Shown: positions 7,301-13,045 of the stretch, one piece after another | How the letters are laid out: each line of letters starts with the position of its first letter | How positions within the stretch are numbered: position 1 is the stretch's first letter | From: an uncultured Microbacterium sp. | GTDB lineage: Bacteria > Actinomycetota > Actinomycetes > Actinomycetales > Microbacteriaceae | Assembly (NCBI GenBank): GCA_947647645.1 | Contig: CANSLE010000034.1 | Coordinates: 1 to 13,791 of the forward strand | Direction: 5' to 3' | DNA: 13,791 nucleotides | Translations under genes and position numbers: made by a program | The notes under the pieces: model-generated | Seen by the model: the letters and a program-made list of their open reading frames with translations, nothing else | The model's database searches: none | What the model was told of the DNA's origin: nothing

Positions 7301-8497
7301 GGCATCCGCGTCTATAAGGGCACGGACTACACGCTGGTGGGCACGCTCGCTATCGACGGCTCCGACTTCCGGTCGATCGACGTCGACTCCGCGACGGGCG
7401 CCGTCGTGGTCGGGCACCAGTCGACCACGTTCGAGAAGTCGGGCGTCTCGGTCTACCGGGCGGGCGACCTCGGACTGGTCGAACGGCTGTCGGCTCACAC
7501 CTACGGCAACAAGGTCTACGGGGTCTCCATCGACCCGAAGAGCCACGCGCTGTACGTGTCGGCGCGAGACCGCTACCCGACCGGGTTCATCCGCGTGACG
7601 CTCCCGGCTGAGCTTCCCGCGGCGCCGGCCGCGCCGTGGGTCGCACGGGCCCTGGGTGCCATCCCGACCGAGGGAGCGGCCGGCGCGGCCGAGATCCGTC
7701 CGGTCGGGTCGGCGGTCGACACGGCGACCGGCACCGTGTTCGTCGCCGATGAGATGCGTCCGGCACGCGTCCACGTGATCGATCCGGCGACCGACAAGGT
7801 CGTCCGCACCCTGACCGCACCGACGAACGATCCGGCACAGGACGGGCTGCGCGACATCGCGTACGACGCGGCGAACGGTGTGCTGTACGTCGCGTTCGGC
7901 TCGAACTGGGTGGTCATGGATGCCGAGTCCGGCGCCAAGGTGCGCGGCCCGTTCGCGTTCAGCGGAGGCGTCCGCGGCATGGACGTCGACTTCGGTCGCG
8001 GGCTCGTCTACGGCGCCACCCGGGGCGGCGGCTTCGATGTCGCCGACGCGGCGACCGGAGAGCTGAAGCAGACCGTCGCGGGTCCGTCCGACGGCGGCGC
8101 CTGGCGCTCGCACGGTGTCGCCTACGACGCGGTCGCCGATCTGCTGTACATCAGCAACAGCGACGCCGACGGGTCGACCGAGGGCATCCGGGTGTACAAG
8201 GGGTCGGACTACTCGCTGGTCCAGCGCCAGCAGATCGCGGGCGCCGACTTCCGCTCGATCGCCGTGGATGGAAAGAGCGGCACGGTGGTCGTCGGCAACC
8301 AGAGCACGACCTTCGATCAGTCCGGGGCGACGGTGTTCTCCGCCAGCGACCTGAGTCTGGTCAAGCGGCTCTCGGCGCACGAGTTCGGCAACAAGGTGTA
8401 CGGGGTCTCCATCGACGCCAAACGCCACCTGCTGTACGTCTCCGCGCGCGAGCGGTTCCCCGCCGGTGTGATCCAGGTGACTCTCCCGCAGGGCTGA
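4394..8497 (+). CDS. secreted PAP-like metallophosphoesterase fused to three beta-propeller-like domains
   Basis: The product has 1367 residues. The signal peptide is about 1-34 (cleavage near ASA/A). The PAP-type N-terminal domain is about 45-147, and the metallophosphoesterase core about 155-445 has GD 161-162, GDLVN 192-196, GNHE 225-228, HH 309-310 and GHDHAY 343-348. It is clearly a tandem paralogue of the preceding gene, sharing stretches such as GHDHAYGRGNL. Next come a linker with the only two cysteines I find (CLGC, 462-465) and Asp-Pro-Thr repeats, then three domains at about 485-765, 791-1073 and 1085-1367. Each holds six YVTN-like motifs of the type hxhDxxxxxhYV, which suggests six blades apiece. 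Domains two and three are about 70 % identical by my count. The protein ends at the last blade with no LPXTG or membrane segment, so it should be released or held non-covalently. Propellers usually bind proteins or glycans, so here they may dock the enzyme to a surface. The substrate is unknown. Confidence 0.9.
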   Translation: MARIRTAGRVLAAGVALGVIATGGVIATATPASAASVPAAQRYAPSIVPDRITLLPAADPTTQQVVKWRSSTGVAQGVVEYRSLTPAPYPANVLSVDAQSRVEQAADLGYTNVVHTATLSGLQPGVSYMYRVGDGTNFSEWQDFDTAAASPDGRFSFVYLGDVQNGILGDASRVVRNAFRDRPNADLVVQVGDLVNDAHSDQQWGELYEAFSYGLGTQQLLTTPGNHEYDGVLSSQFKSMYTYPKNGPQGEGEVYDKLAGTVYYTDHEGVRFISLNSNISDAEGLRVQGEWLDKVLTENTQRWAVVYFHHPVYSLDEGRNNLGIRQEWGPIIEKHNVDLVLNGHDHAYGRGNLVANEKNLPAGADPSRSSTGPVYVSSSVGSKFYAAGPRHWNENAAHLRRLETGLQTYQMIDINGGTLRFESRTADGKFFDGFTITKDGGSKLVVDGVEPQVIDPGTPVPCLGCEPNPDPGPTDPTDPEVPAGKFTYTQTALLDSVMPNSVGGAHTAALPAGVAYHQGRGVLYLGDQNGRKIFEIDPDTDAVRREMTLPENIRDLGIDEERKLLYVGQQNRNWVVVSIADDTFGQVVRGPYPIIESQRSIDVDPVNDYVYVAVPARGIEVFRASTGVSLGVVRGTADAYYVAADPATGMVASTKFQGVAGTPDIQVFDAKKGFSQVWAGEVRPGARQLDIDSTRGLLYVGYTGTSSDRGGVSVHSLGPQFGKDGYGIAIDEKRQRVFVANRDFRLNPPGEEREPKAVTVSTRSETDEPTTPTDPTTPTEPEVPGTAYEPKALTVFPTEGAAGAAEIRPVGSAVDPATGLVYVADEMRPARVHVVDPKTDKIVRTLSAPTTDPAGDGLRDIAFDPATGRLTVAFGGNWVVMDAKTGDKVAGPFAFSGGVRGMDVDFAGGRVFGGLRGTGFDVRNATTGELITAVEGPADGGPWRTHGVAYDEKNNLIYVSNSDTEGSTQGIRVYKGTDYTLVGTLAIDGSDFRSIDVDSATGAVVVGHQSTTFEKSGVSVYRAGDLGLVERLSAHTYGNKVYGVSIDPKSHALYVSARDRYPTGFIRVTLPAELPAAPAAPWVARALGAIPTEGAAGAAEIRPVGSAVDTATGTVFVADEMRPARVHVIDPATDKVVRTLTAPTNDPAQDGLRDIAYDAANGVLYVAFGSNWVVMDAESGAKVRGPFAFSGGVRGMDVDFGRGLVYGATRGGGFDVADAATGELKQTVAGPSDGGAWRSHGVAYDAVADLLYISNSDADGSTEGIRVYKGSDYSLVQRQQIAGADFRSIAVDGKSGTVVVGNQSTTFDQSGATVFSASDLSLVKRLSAHEFGNKVYGVSIDAKRHLLYVSARERFPAGVIQVTLPQG
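6764..7612 (+). repeat. tandem duplication, copy A (second propeller domain)
   Basis: This first copy of an internal duplication encodes residues 791-1073. It aligns to copy B at a constant offset of 882 bp from PTEGAAGAAEIRPVGSAVD at the start to GNKVYGVSID near the end, with no insertion or deletion that I can see. It holds six YVTN-like motifs, for example VAYDEKNNLIYVSNS and VSIDPKSHALYVSAR. Confidence 0.9.
7646..8494 (+). repeat. tandem duplication, copy B (third propeller domain)
   Basis: This second copy encodes residues 1085-1367 and ends at the stop codon. A 33-bp Ala-Pro-rich spacer separates it from copy A. Many differences from copy A change the amino acid, so the duplication is not very recent. 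Blocks such as FAFSGGVRGMDVDF and DEMRPARVHV are unchanged. Confidence 0.9.
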
Positions 8498-8508
8498 GCC
8501 GCCGCATC

Positions 8509-8548
8509 CGTCGGGCCGCACTCCCCTCGCCGGGAGGGCGGCCCGACG
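8509..8548 (+). terminator. strong GC-rich terminator hairpin after the phosphoesterase operon
   Basis: CGTCGGGCCGC at 8509-8519 pairs with GCGGCCCGACG at 8538-8548. After one A/G mismatch the stem continues with CTCCC (8521-8525) and GGGAG (8532-8536) around the loop CTCGCC. It starts 12 bp after the stop codon. No T-run follows, as is common in actinobacterial terminators. It separates the phosphoesterase operon from the DUF3817-guaA unit. Confidence 0.8.
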
Positions 8549-8580
8549 TCGTCCGGGCAGGGATGCCGCGGGGTCGCGAC

Positions 8581-8586
8581 TAGACT
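8581..8586 (+). promoter_or_regulatory. candidate -10 box (TAGACT) for DUF3817-guaA, leaderless arrangement
   Basis: TAGACT ends 7 nt before the ATG at 8594, which would place the transcript start at the start codon. No Shine-Dalgarno sequence lies between, in agreement with a leaderless message. No clear -35 hexamer is visible. Confidence 0.6.
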
Positions 8587-8593
8587 GGCATCC

Positions 8594-9115
8594 ATGCCCC
8601 GCGCCCCCAAGCTCGCCTCGTTCCCGGCGATCCGCGGAGCCCTGAAGTTCTACCAGATCTGCTCCATCATCACCGGTGTCGGCCTCCTGCTGCTCGTCGC
8701 CGAGATGATCGTGAAGTACACGCCCATCCACAAGGAGCTCTTCCTGGGCGGATCCGGTGGCTTGCTGTGGTTCGCCGACGCCATCCCCGGCCCCGGATGC
8801 CAGTGGTTCTCGCTGTTGGTGCCCGGTGGGAGCGGATGCGGGATCGTCTCCGCCGGCGACGGGGTCAACATCTCGCTCGCGATCCTCGTGGTCCACGGCT
8901 GGTTCTACGTCGTGTATCTGTTCTCGTGCTTCCGCGTGTGGAGCCTCATGCGGTGGCCGTTCCGCCGGTTCGTGTTCCTCGCGCTCGGCGGCGTCGTGCC
9001 CTTCCTGTCCTTCTTCCTCGAGGTGCGTACCGCCCGCAGCGTCCGCACCTATCTCGCCCAGCGCGAGGCCGATGAGGTCTCCGCTCCCGTCTCCGCCCCG
9101 GAAGGATCCCGGTGA
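8594..9115 (+). CDS. DUF3817 family integral membrane protein
   Basis: The product has 173 residues and three predicted membrane helices at about 20-40, 92-113 and 125-143. The family signature is the first helix (FYQICSIITGVGLLLLVAEM) together with VVHGWFYVVYLF at 99-110 and the basic stretch RVWSLMRWPFRR at 114-125. The function of DUF3817 is not known; the family is common in Actinobacteria and is often found next to guaA. The loop between helices 1 and 2 (about 42-91) is long and hydrophobic in places, with two cysteines (C69 and C82). The C-terminal tail from about 145 is charged and probably cytoplasmic. The start is the ATG next to a -10-like box. The stop overlaps the GTG of guaA by 4 nt, so the two genes are translationally coupled. 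Confidence 0.85.
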   Translation: MPRAPKLASFPAIRGALKFYQICSIITGVGLLLLVAEMIVKYTPIHKELFLGGSGGLLWFADAIPGPGCQWFSLLVPGGSGCGIVSAGDGVNISLAILVVHGWFYVVYLFSCFRVWSLMRWPFRRFVFLALGGVVPFLSFFLEVRTARSVRTYLAQREADEVSAPVSAPEGSR

Positions 9116-10692
9116 CCGAACACACCGAAACGTCGCAGCGTCCCGTCCTCGTCGTCGACTTCGGCGCCCAGTACGCCCAGCTGATCGCCCGTCGCGTGCG
9201 CGAGGCCGGCGTCTACAGCGAGATCGTGCCGCACACGGCCTCCGCCGCCGACATCGCGGCGAAGAACCCGGTGGGCATCATCCTCTCCGGCGGTCCCTCT
9301 TCGGTCTACGAAGAGGGCGCCCCGCGTCTGGACGAGGGCGTCTTCGACCTCGATGTGCCCACGCTCGGCATCTGCTACGGCTTCCAGGTCATGGCTCAGG
9401 CGCTCGGCGGCGAGGTCGCGAACACCGGCCTGCGCGAGTACGGGGCGACGGATGCCACGATCGTCACCGGGGGCACCCTGCTGCAGGGCCAGCCCGCCGA
9501 GCAGAACGTCTGGATGAGCCACGGCGACCAGGTGTCCCGCGCCCCCGAGGGTTTCGATATCCTCGCCCGCACGGCGCACACGCCCGTCGCCGCGTTCGCG
9601 AACGACACCCGTCGCTTCTACGGGGTGCAGTGGCATCCCGAGGTCAAGCACTCCGACCACGGTCAGAACGTGCTCGAGAACTTCCTGCACAAGGCCGCGG
9701 GCCTCCCTGCGGATTGGACCAGCGGCAATGTCATCGCCGAGCAGGTCGCGCGCATCCGCGAGCAGGTCGGCACCGGCCGTGTGCTGTCGGCGCTGTCGGG
9801 CGGGGTCGACTCGGCCGTGTCCACCGCCCTCGTCCACGAGGCCGTCGGCGACCAGCTCGTCGCGGTCTTCGTCGACCACGGCCTCCTCCGCAAGGGCGAG
9901 CGCGAGCAGGTCGAGAACGACTACGTCGCCTCGACCGGTGTGCGCCTGATCACGGTCGACGCGCGCGAGACGTTCCTGAACGCCCTCGCCGGGGTCAGCG
10001 ACCCCGAAGAGAAGCGCAAGATCATCGGCCGCGAGTTCATCCGCGCGTTCGAGAAGGTGCAGGCCGACCTCGTCGCCGAGGCGGCGGCCGAGGGCGAGCC
10101 GATCCGTTTCCTCGTGCAGGGGACCCTGTACCCGGACGTCGTCGAGTCGGGTGGTGGGGCGGGCACCGCGAACATCAAGAGCCACCACAACGTGGGCGGC
10201 CTTCCCGAAGACCTGCAGTTCGAGCTCGTCGAGCCCCTGCGCACCCTCTTCAAAGACGAGGTGCGCGCGATCGGTCGCGAGCTGGGCCTGCCCGAGGCGA
10301 TCGTCGGCCGCCAGCCCTTTCCGGGGCCCGGTCTTGGCATCCGCATCGTGGGCGAGGTCACCGCTGACCGTCTCGAGATCCTGCGTGACGCCGACGCCAT
10401 CGCCCGCGCCGAGCTGACGAAGGCGGGACTGGATGCCGAGATCTGGCAGTGCCCCGTCGTGCTGCTGGCCGACGTCCGCTCGGTCGGAGTCCAGGGCGAC
10501 GGCCGCACGTACGGCCACCCGATCGTGCTGCGCCCGGTCTCGAGCGAGGATGCGATGACCGCCGACTGGACGCGTCTGCCCTATGACGTGCTGTCCAGGA
10601 TCAGCAGCCGCATCACGAACGAGGTGCGCGAGGTCAACCGCGTGGTGCTCGACGTCACGTCGAAGCCGCCGGGGACCATCGAGTGGGAATGA
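9112..10692 (+). CDS. guaA: GMP synthase (glutamine-hydrolysing)
   Basis: The product has 526 residues, the normal length for the two-domain enzyme. It converts XMP, ATP and glutamine to GMP, the last step of de novo guanine nucleotide synthesis, in the cytoplasm. The glutamine amidotransferase domain (about 10-197) has GGPSSVY at 60-66, the nucleophile C88 in LGICYGFQ, and the catalytic H175 and E177 in QWHPE. The ATP pyrophosphatase domain begins with the P-loop SGGVDS at 229-234, followed by FVDHGLLRKGE and QGTLYPDVVES. The dimerisation domain carries IKSHHNVGG from 355, PGPGLGIRIVGE and the invariant C-terminus KPPGTIEWE. GTG is the start, preceded by the good ribosome binding site GGAAGGA at 9100-9106 and overlapping the DUF3817 stop. 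All key residues are intact. Confidence 0.98.
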   Translation: MTEHTETSQRPVLVVDFGAQYAQLIARRVREAGVYSEIVPHTASAADIAAKNPVGIILSGGPSSVYEEGAPRLDEGVFDLDVPTLGICYGFQVMAQALGGEVANTGLREYGATDATIVTGGTLLQGQPAEQNVWMSHGDQVSRAPEGFDILARTAHTPVAAFANDTRRFYGVQWHPEVKHSDHGQNVLENFLHKAAGLPADWTSGNVIAEQVARIREQVGTGRVLSALSGGVDSAVSTALVHEAVGDQLVAVFVDHGLLRKGEREQVENDYVASTGVRLITVDARETFLNALAGVSDPEEKRKIIGREFIRAFEKVQADLVAEAAAEGEPIRFLVQGTLYPDVVESGGGAGTANIKSHHNVGGLPEDLQFELVEPLRTLFKDEVRAIGRELGLPEAIVGRQPFPGPGLGIRIVGEVTADRLEILRDADAIARAELTKAGLDAEIWQCPVVLLADVRSVGVQGDGRTYGHPIVLRPVSSEDAMTADWTRLPYDVLSRISSRITNEVREVNRVVLDVTSKPPGTIEWE

Positions 10693-10699
10693 TCTGATC

Positions 10700-10749
10700 G
10701 GATGCCGGGATCACGGGGGACAGCCCCGGGTCCCGGCATCCGTCGTTTT
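10700..10749 (+). terminator. guaA terminator hairpin with short T-run
   Basis: GGATGCCGGGA at 10700-10710 pairs perfectly with TCCCGGCATCC at 10731-10741. Inside it a second stem, CGGGG (10714-10718) with CCCCG (10724-10728), closes on GACAG. A TTTT run at 10746-10749 follows, so this looks like a true intrinsic terminator 7 bp after the guaA stop. Confidence 0.85.
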
Positions 10750-10825
10750 CGGGGCGACGCGGCCGGCGGTCGTCGGCGGGCCGCGACGCTACGCGTGGGC
10801 GCGGGGCGGGATGCCGGGACATGCG

Positions 10826-10859
10826 GAAGGCCCGCCCGGCGGGAGCCGGACGGGCCTTC
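10826..10859. terminator. hairpin between convergent genes, probable bidirectional terminator
   Basis: GAAGGCCCG (10826-10834) pairs with CGGGCCTTC (10851-10859). After a C/A mismatch the stem continues as CCGGC (10836-10840) with GCCGG (10845-10849) around the loop GGGA. It lies about 25 bp past the stop of the minus-strand Bax inhibitor-1 gene. A/T pairs at the stem base give an A-stem/T-tail shape in both directions. Confidence 0.8.
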
Positions 10860-10883
10860 GTGCGCGGGTGCGCGTGGGGGCGA

Positions 10884-11810
10884 CTAATTGTTGCCGCGGG
10901 CGATCGCGATGAGGCGCAGGATCTCGACGTACAGCCAGACGACCGTGACCATGATGCCGAAGCCGCCGAGCCAGCCGAACTCGCGGGGTGCGCCGTTGCG
11001 CACGCCCTGCTGGATCTGGTCGAAGTCGAGCACGAGCGAGTACGCGGCCATGATGACCACCAGCACACCGATGATGAGGCCGAGCGGGATGCCGGCGATC
11101 TTGATGTTGCTGTAGAGACCGAACGCACCGCCCTGCCCCGCCGCGCCGAACATCATCAGCACGACGTTCAGCAGCCCGAACACCAGGTAGCCGATCATCG
11201 CGATCATGAAGATCTTCGTCGCGCGCGCGCTCGCGCGCACCTTGCCGCTGGCGAAGAGCGCGAGGGTGACACCCACGACCGACAGCGTCGCCAGCGTGGC
11301 CTGCATGACGATGCCGGGCCAGATGAACTCGAAGTACGCCGAGATGCCGCCGACGAAGAGGCCCTCGAATGCCGCGTAGCCGAAGATCAGCGCGGGGCGG
11401 ATCTTCTTGCCGGAGGTGAACGAGACCACCATGGCGAGCACGAAGCCGCCGAGCATGCCGATGATCCACGGCACCATCGTGATCTGCGAGGCGCCCTTGA
11501 GCTGGTCGGGCGAGAACGCGCCGCCGAGCGTCCAGACCCAGCCGACGACGGCGGTGACGAGGAGGATCGCGAACAGGCCCACCGTCTTCGCGACGGTGTC
11601 CTCGACGGTCATCCGGCCGGTCTGGTGCGATGCGGCAGCGGGGGCGGCGAACGCGCCCTCGAGCTGGGCGTTCACCGCGGCATCCGTCACCTGGTGCGAC
11701 GTGGCGCCGAAGGCCGTCTGGGCGCCGGGCTGCGGGGCGGACGGCGGGGTGAGCCCGGGGCGCTGCTCTTGGAACGCGGGGTTGTTGAAGGCGAAGTTGC
11801 CGGAGGCCAT
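10884..11810 (-). CDS. Bax inhibitor-1/YccA family membrane protein
   Basis: The product has 308 residues when started at the ATG at 11810. About 70 N-terminal residues are soluble and rich in Pro, Ala and Gln (MASGNFAFNNPAF at the start). Seven predicted membrane helices follow at about 77-95, 112-131, 138-156, 168-187, 199-220, 240-262 and 280-302. The C-terminal signature LVLDFDQIQQGVRNGAP (259-275) and WLGGFGIMVTVVWLYVEILR (280-299) identify the actinobacterial Bax inhibitor-1 type. The acidic pair D262 and D264 lies where related proteins such as YetJ have the pH-sensing aspartates of a calcium leak pathway; function in this family is otherwise unproven. An ATG at 11852 in frame would add 14 residues, but the nearer start has GGAAAGAG just upstream and begins like family members. 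The gene stands alone, convergent with guaA. Confidence 0.9.
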   Translation of the reverse strand: MASGNFAFNNPAFQEQRPGLTPPSAPQPGAQTAFGATSHQVTDAAVNAQLEGAFAAPAAASHQTGRMTVEDTVAKTVGLFAILLVTAVVGWVWTLGGAFSPDQLKGASQITMVPWIIGMLGGFVLAMVVSFTSGKKIRPALIFGYAAFEGLFVGGISAYFEFIWPGIVMQATLATLSVVGVTLALFASGKVRASARATKIFMIAMIGYLVFGLLNVVLMMFGAAGQGGAFGLYSNIKIAGIPLGLIIGVLVVIMAAYSLVLDFDQIQQGVRNGAPREFGWLGGFGIMVTVVWLYVEILRLIAIARGNN

Positions 11811-11849
11811 GGTCTCTTTCCACTCCAGGAAGGATGCACCGGTGTGGTG

Positions 11850-11866
11850 CACAGCGAGGTGCTGTG
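11850..11866. promoter_or_regulatory. short perfect inverted repeat upstream of the Bax inhibitor-1 gene
   Basis: CACAGC at 11850-11855 and GCTGTG at 11861-11866 flank GAGGT. On the minus strand a TAACCT hexamer (11878-11873), a possible -10 box, lies just before it, so the repeat would sit at the transcript start as an operator or leader hairpin. It overlaps the TTGTCCACA sequence at 11863-11871. Confidence 0.4.
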
Positions 11867-11871
11867 GACAA
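11863..11871 (-). promoter_or_regulatory. DnaA-box-like 9-mer TTGTCCACA
   Basis: The minus strand carries an exact TTGTCCACA, the preferred DnaA-box form in Streptomyces and mycobacteria as established knowledge. It lies in the 157-bp gap between the Bax inhibitor-1 and GDPD genes. A second exact copy lies at 13016-13024. Confidence 0.5.
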
Positions 11872-11955
11872 TAGGTTATCGGACCGTGCCCGAGTGGTGG
11901 CAGGCGGTGGCTATGTCACTGCTGTGAAGCCGCTCGGAGCCGGGCCGCGGCTCGT

Positions 11956-11961
11956 TAGCCT
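11956..11961 (+). promoter_or_regulatory. candidate -10 box (TAGCCT) for the GDPD gene, leaderless arrangement
   Basis: TAGCCT ends 6 nt before the ATG at 11968, with the same geometry as at 197 and 8581. It favours this ATG over the in-frame ATG at 11980. No -35 hexamer is evident. Confidence 0.6.
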
Positions 11962-11967
11962 GGAGCC

Positions 11968-12996
11968 ATGACCGGAGTCATGCCTGAAGCCCGACCACTG
12001 GTCATCGGACATCGCGGAGCGCCGGGATACCGCCCCGAGCACACCCGTTCGTCGTACGAGCTCGCCCTGGCGATGGGCGTCGACGCGGTCGAGCCCGACG
12101 TCGTCGTCACAGCCGACGGCGTGCTGGTCGTGCGTCACGAGAACGAGATCGGCGGCACGACGGACGTCGCCGATCGCCCCGAGTTCGCGAACCGCCGCAC
12201 GACCAAGGTCGTCGACGGCCTCTCCCACACCGGCTGGTTCGCGGAGGACTTCACGTGGGACGAACTGGCCACGCTTCGCTGCCGCGAGCGCCTTCCGCAG
12301 CTGCGTGGCTCGAGCGCCGCCGTCGACGACACCGAGCCGCCCCTGCGCCTGCGCGACGTGCTCGAGCTGGTCGGCGACGCGTCGCGCGTGCAGGGCCGCC
12401 GGATCGGCGTCGTGCTCGAGGTCAAGCACGCCACCTTCTTCGCCGGCCTCGGCATCCCCGTCGACGAGCTGATCGCCGCCGAGCTGCGGGGCGCCGGGTG
12501 GGCCGAGGGCGCGCATCCCCTGTTCATCGAGTCCTTCGAGCAGGACGTGCTGATGCGGCTGCAGGCACGCGGCATCCGCGCCACCTACGTCTATCTGCTG
12601 GAGGCGAGCGGGACGGCGCAGGACCTCCGCGCCGCGCGCGGACCGGACGCACCCACATACGCCGCGCAGACCGGACCCGCCGGCCTCGACCGACTGGCGG
12701 CCGAGGTCGACGGGATCAGCGTCGAGAAGGCGATGATCCTCGCCCCCGACGCGCACGGACGTCCCACGGGGCCGTCGGCGCTCGTCGCCGACGCCCACGA
12801 GCGCGGGCTGCTCGTGTTCACGTGGACGTGCCGGCCGGAGAACGCGTTCCTGGTCCCGGCGTTCCGCACGAGCGACGACGACACCGCGTTCGGCGACTAC
12901 ACGGGGGAGTGGCGCATCATCGCGGATGCCGCCGTCGACGGCGTCTTCGTCGACCACCCCGACCTGGGCATCGCGTTCTTCCGCGATCGCCCGTGA
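11968..12996 (+). CDS. glycerophosphodiester phosphodiesterase, GlpQ-like
   Basis: The product has 342 residues in a GDPD TIM-barrel. The signature GHRGAPGYRPEHT (14-26) holds the catalytic H15 and R16. E42 and D44 in VEPDVVVTADG are metal ligands, and H57 in VVRHE is the second catalytic histidine. E151 in VLEVKH is the usual further ligand. Later family features are LFIESFEQDVL, LLVFTWTCRPEN and VDGVFVDHPDLGI. The GYxPEHT form and the TDVADRPEFA segment (65-75) match the GlpQ branch. The enzyme splits glycerophosphodiesters into glycerol 3-phosphate and an alcohol. There is no signal peptide or membrane segment, so it should be cytoplasmic, unlike periplasmic GlpQ. No glycerophosphodiester transporter gene is visible beside it, although an ABC ATPase gene follows 49 bp downstream. 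Confidence 0.93.
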   Translation: MTGVMPEARPLVIGHRGAPGYRPEHTRSSYELALAMGVDAVEPDVVVTADGVLVVRHENEIGGTTDVADRPEFANRRTTKVVDGLSHTGWFAEDFTWDELATLRCRERLPQLRGSSAAVDDTEPPLRLRDVLELVGDASRVQGRRIGVVLEVKHATFFAGLGIPVDELIAAELRGAGWAEGAHPLFIESFEQDVLMRLQARGIRATYVYLLEASGTAQDLRAARGPDAPTYAAQTGPAGLDRLAAEVDGISVEKAMILAPDAHGRPTGPSALVADAHERGLLVFTWTCRPENAFLVPAFRTSDDDTAFGDYTGEWRIIADAAVDGVFVDHPDLGIAFFRDRP

Positions 12997-13015
12997 AACC
13001 CGATCGCCGCTGGGC

Positions 13016-13024
13016 TTGTCCACA
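13016..13024 (+). promoter_or_regulatory. DnaA-box-like 9-mer TTGTCCACA
   Basis: An exact TTGTCCACA lies in the 49-bp gap between the GDPD and ABC ATPase genes, in the opposite orientation to the copy at 11863-11871. I see no further exact copies in the window and no AT-rich unwinding region, so this is not a replication origin. Confidence 0.5.
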
Positions 13025-13045
13025 GCCTTCCCATGGGCTGACGAG

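Noticed and set aside
4394..8497. Beta-propeller phytase
   Set aside because: The phosphatase motifs lie in the N-terminal calcineurin-like core. The propeller domains show YVTN-like motifs and not the calcium-binding acidic pattern of phytases, so the propellers are probably binding modules.
2167..8550. Insertion sequence or genomic island carrying the phosphoesterases
   Set aside because: No transposase or integrase gene, no target-site duplication and no obvious base-composition change. The inverted repeats lie only upstream and do not bracket the two genes. Insertion remains a gene-order hypothesis.
9050..9111. Purine riboswitch ahead of guaA
   Set aside because: guaA overlaps the upstream gene, leaving no leader, and the promoter-like box before DUF3817 leaves no room for an aptamer.
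11863..13024. Replication origin or plasmid origin
   Set aside because: Only two DnaA-like 9-mers are present, more than 1 kb apart, with no AT-rich region and no dnaA, dnaN or rep gene.
13030..13045. ATG at 13032 as start of the ABC ATPase gene
   Set aside because: It is followed immediately by an in-frame stop (ATGGGCTGA). The ATG at 13046 opens the frame with all ABC motifs.
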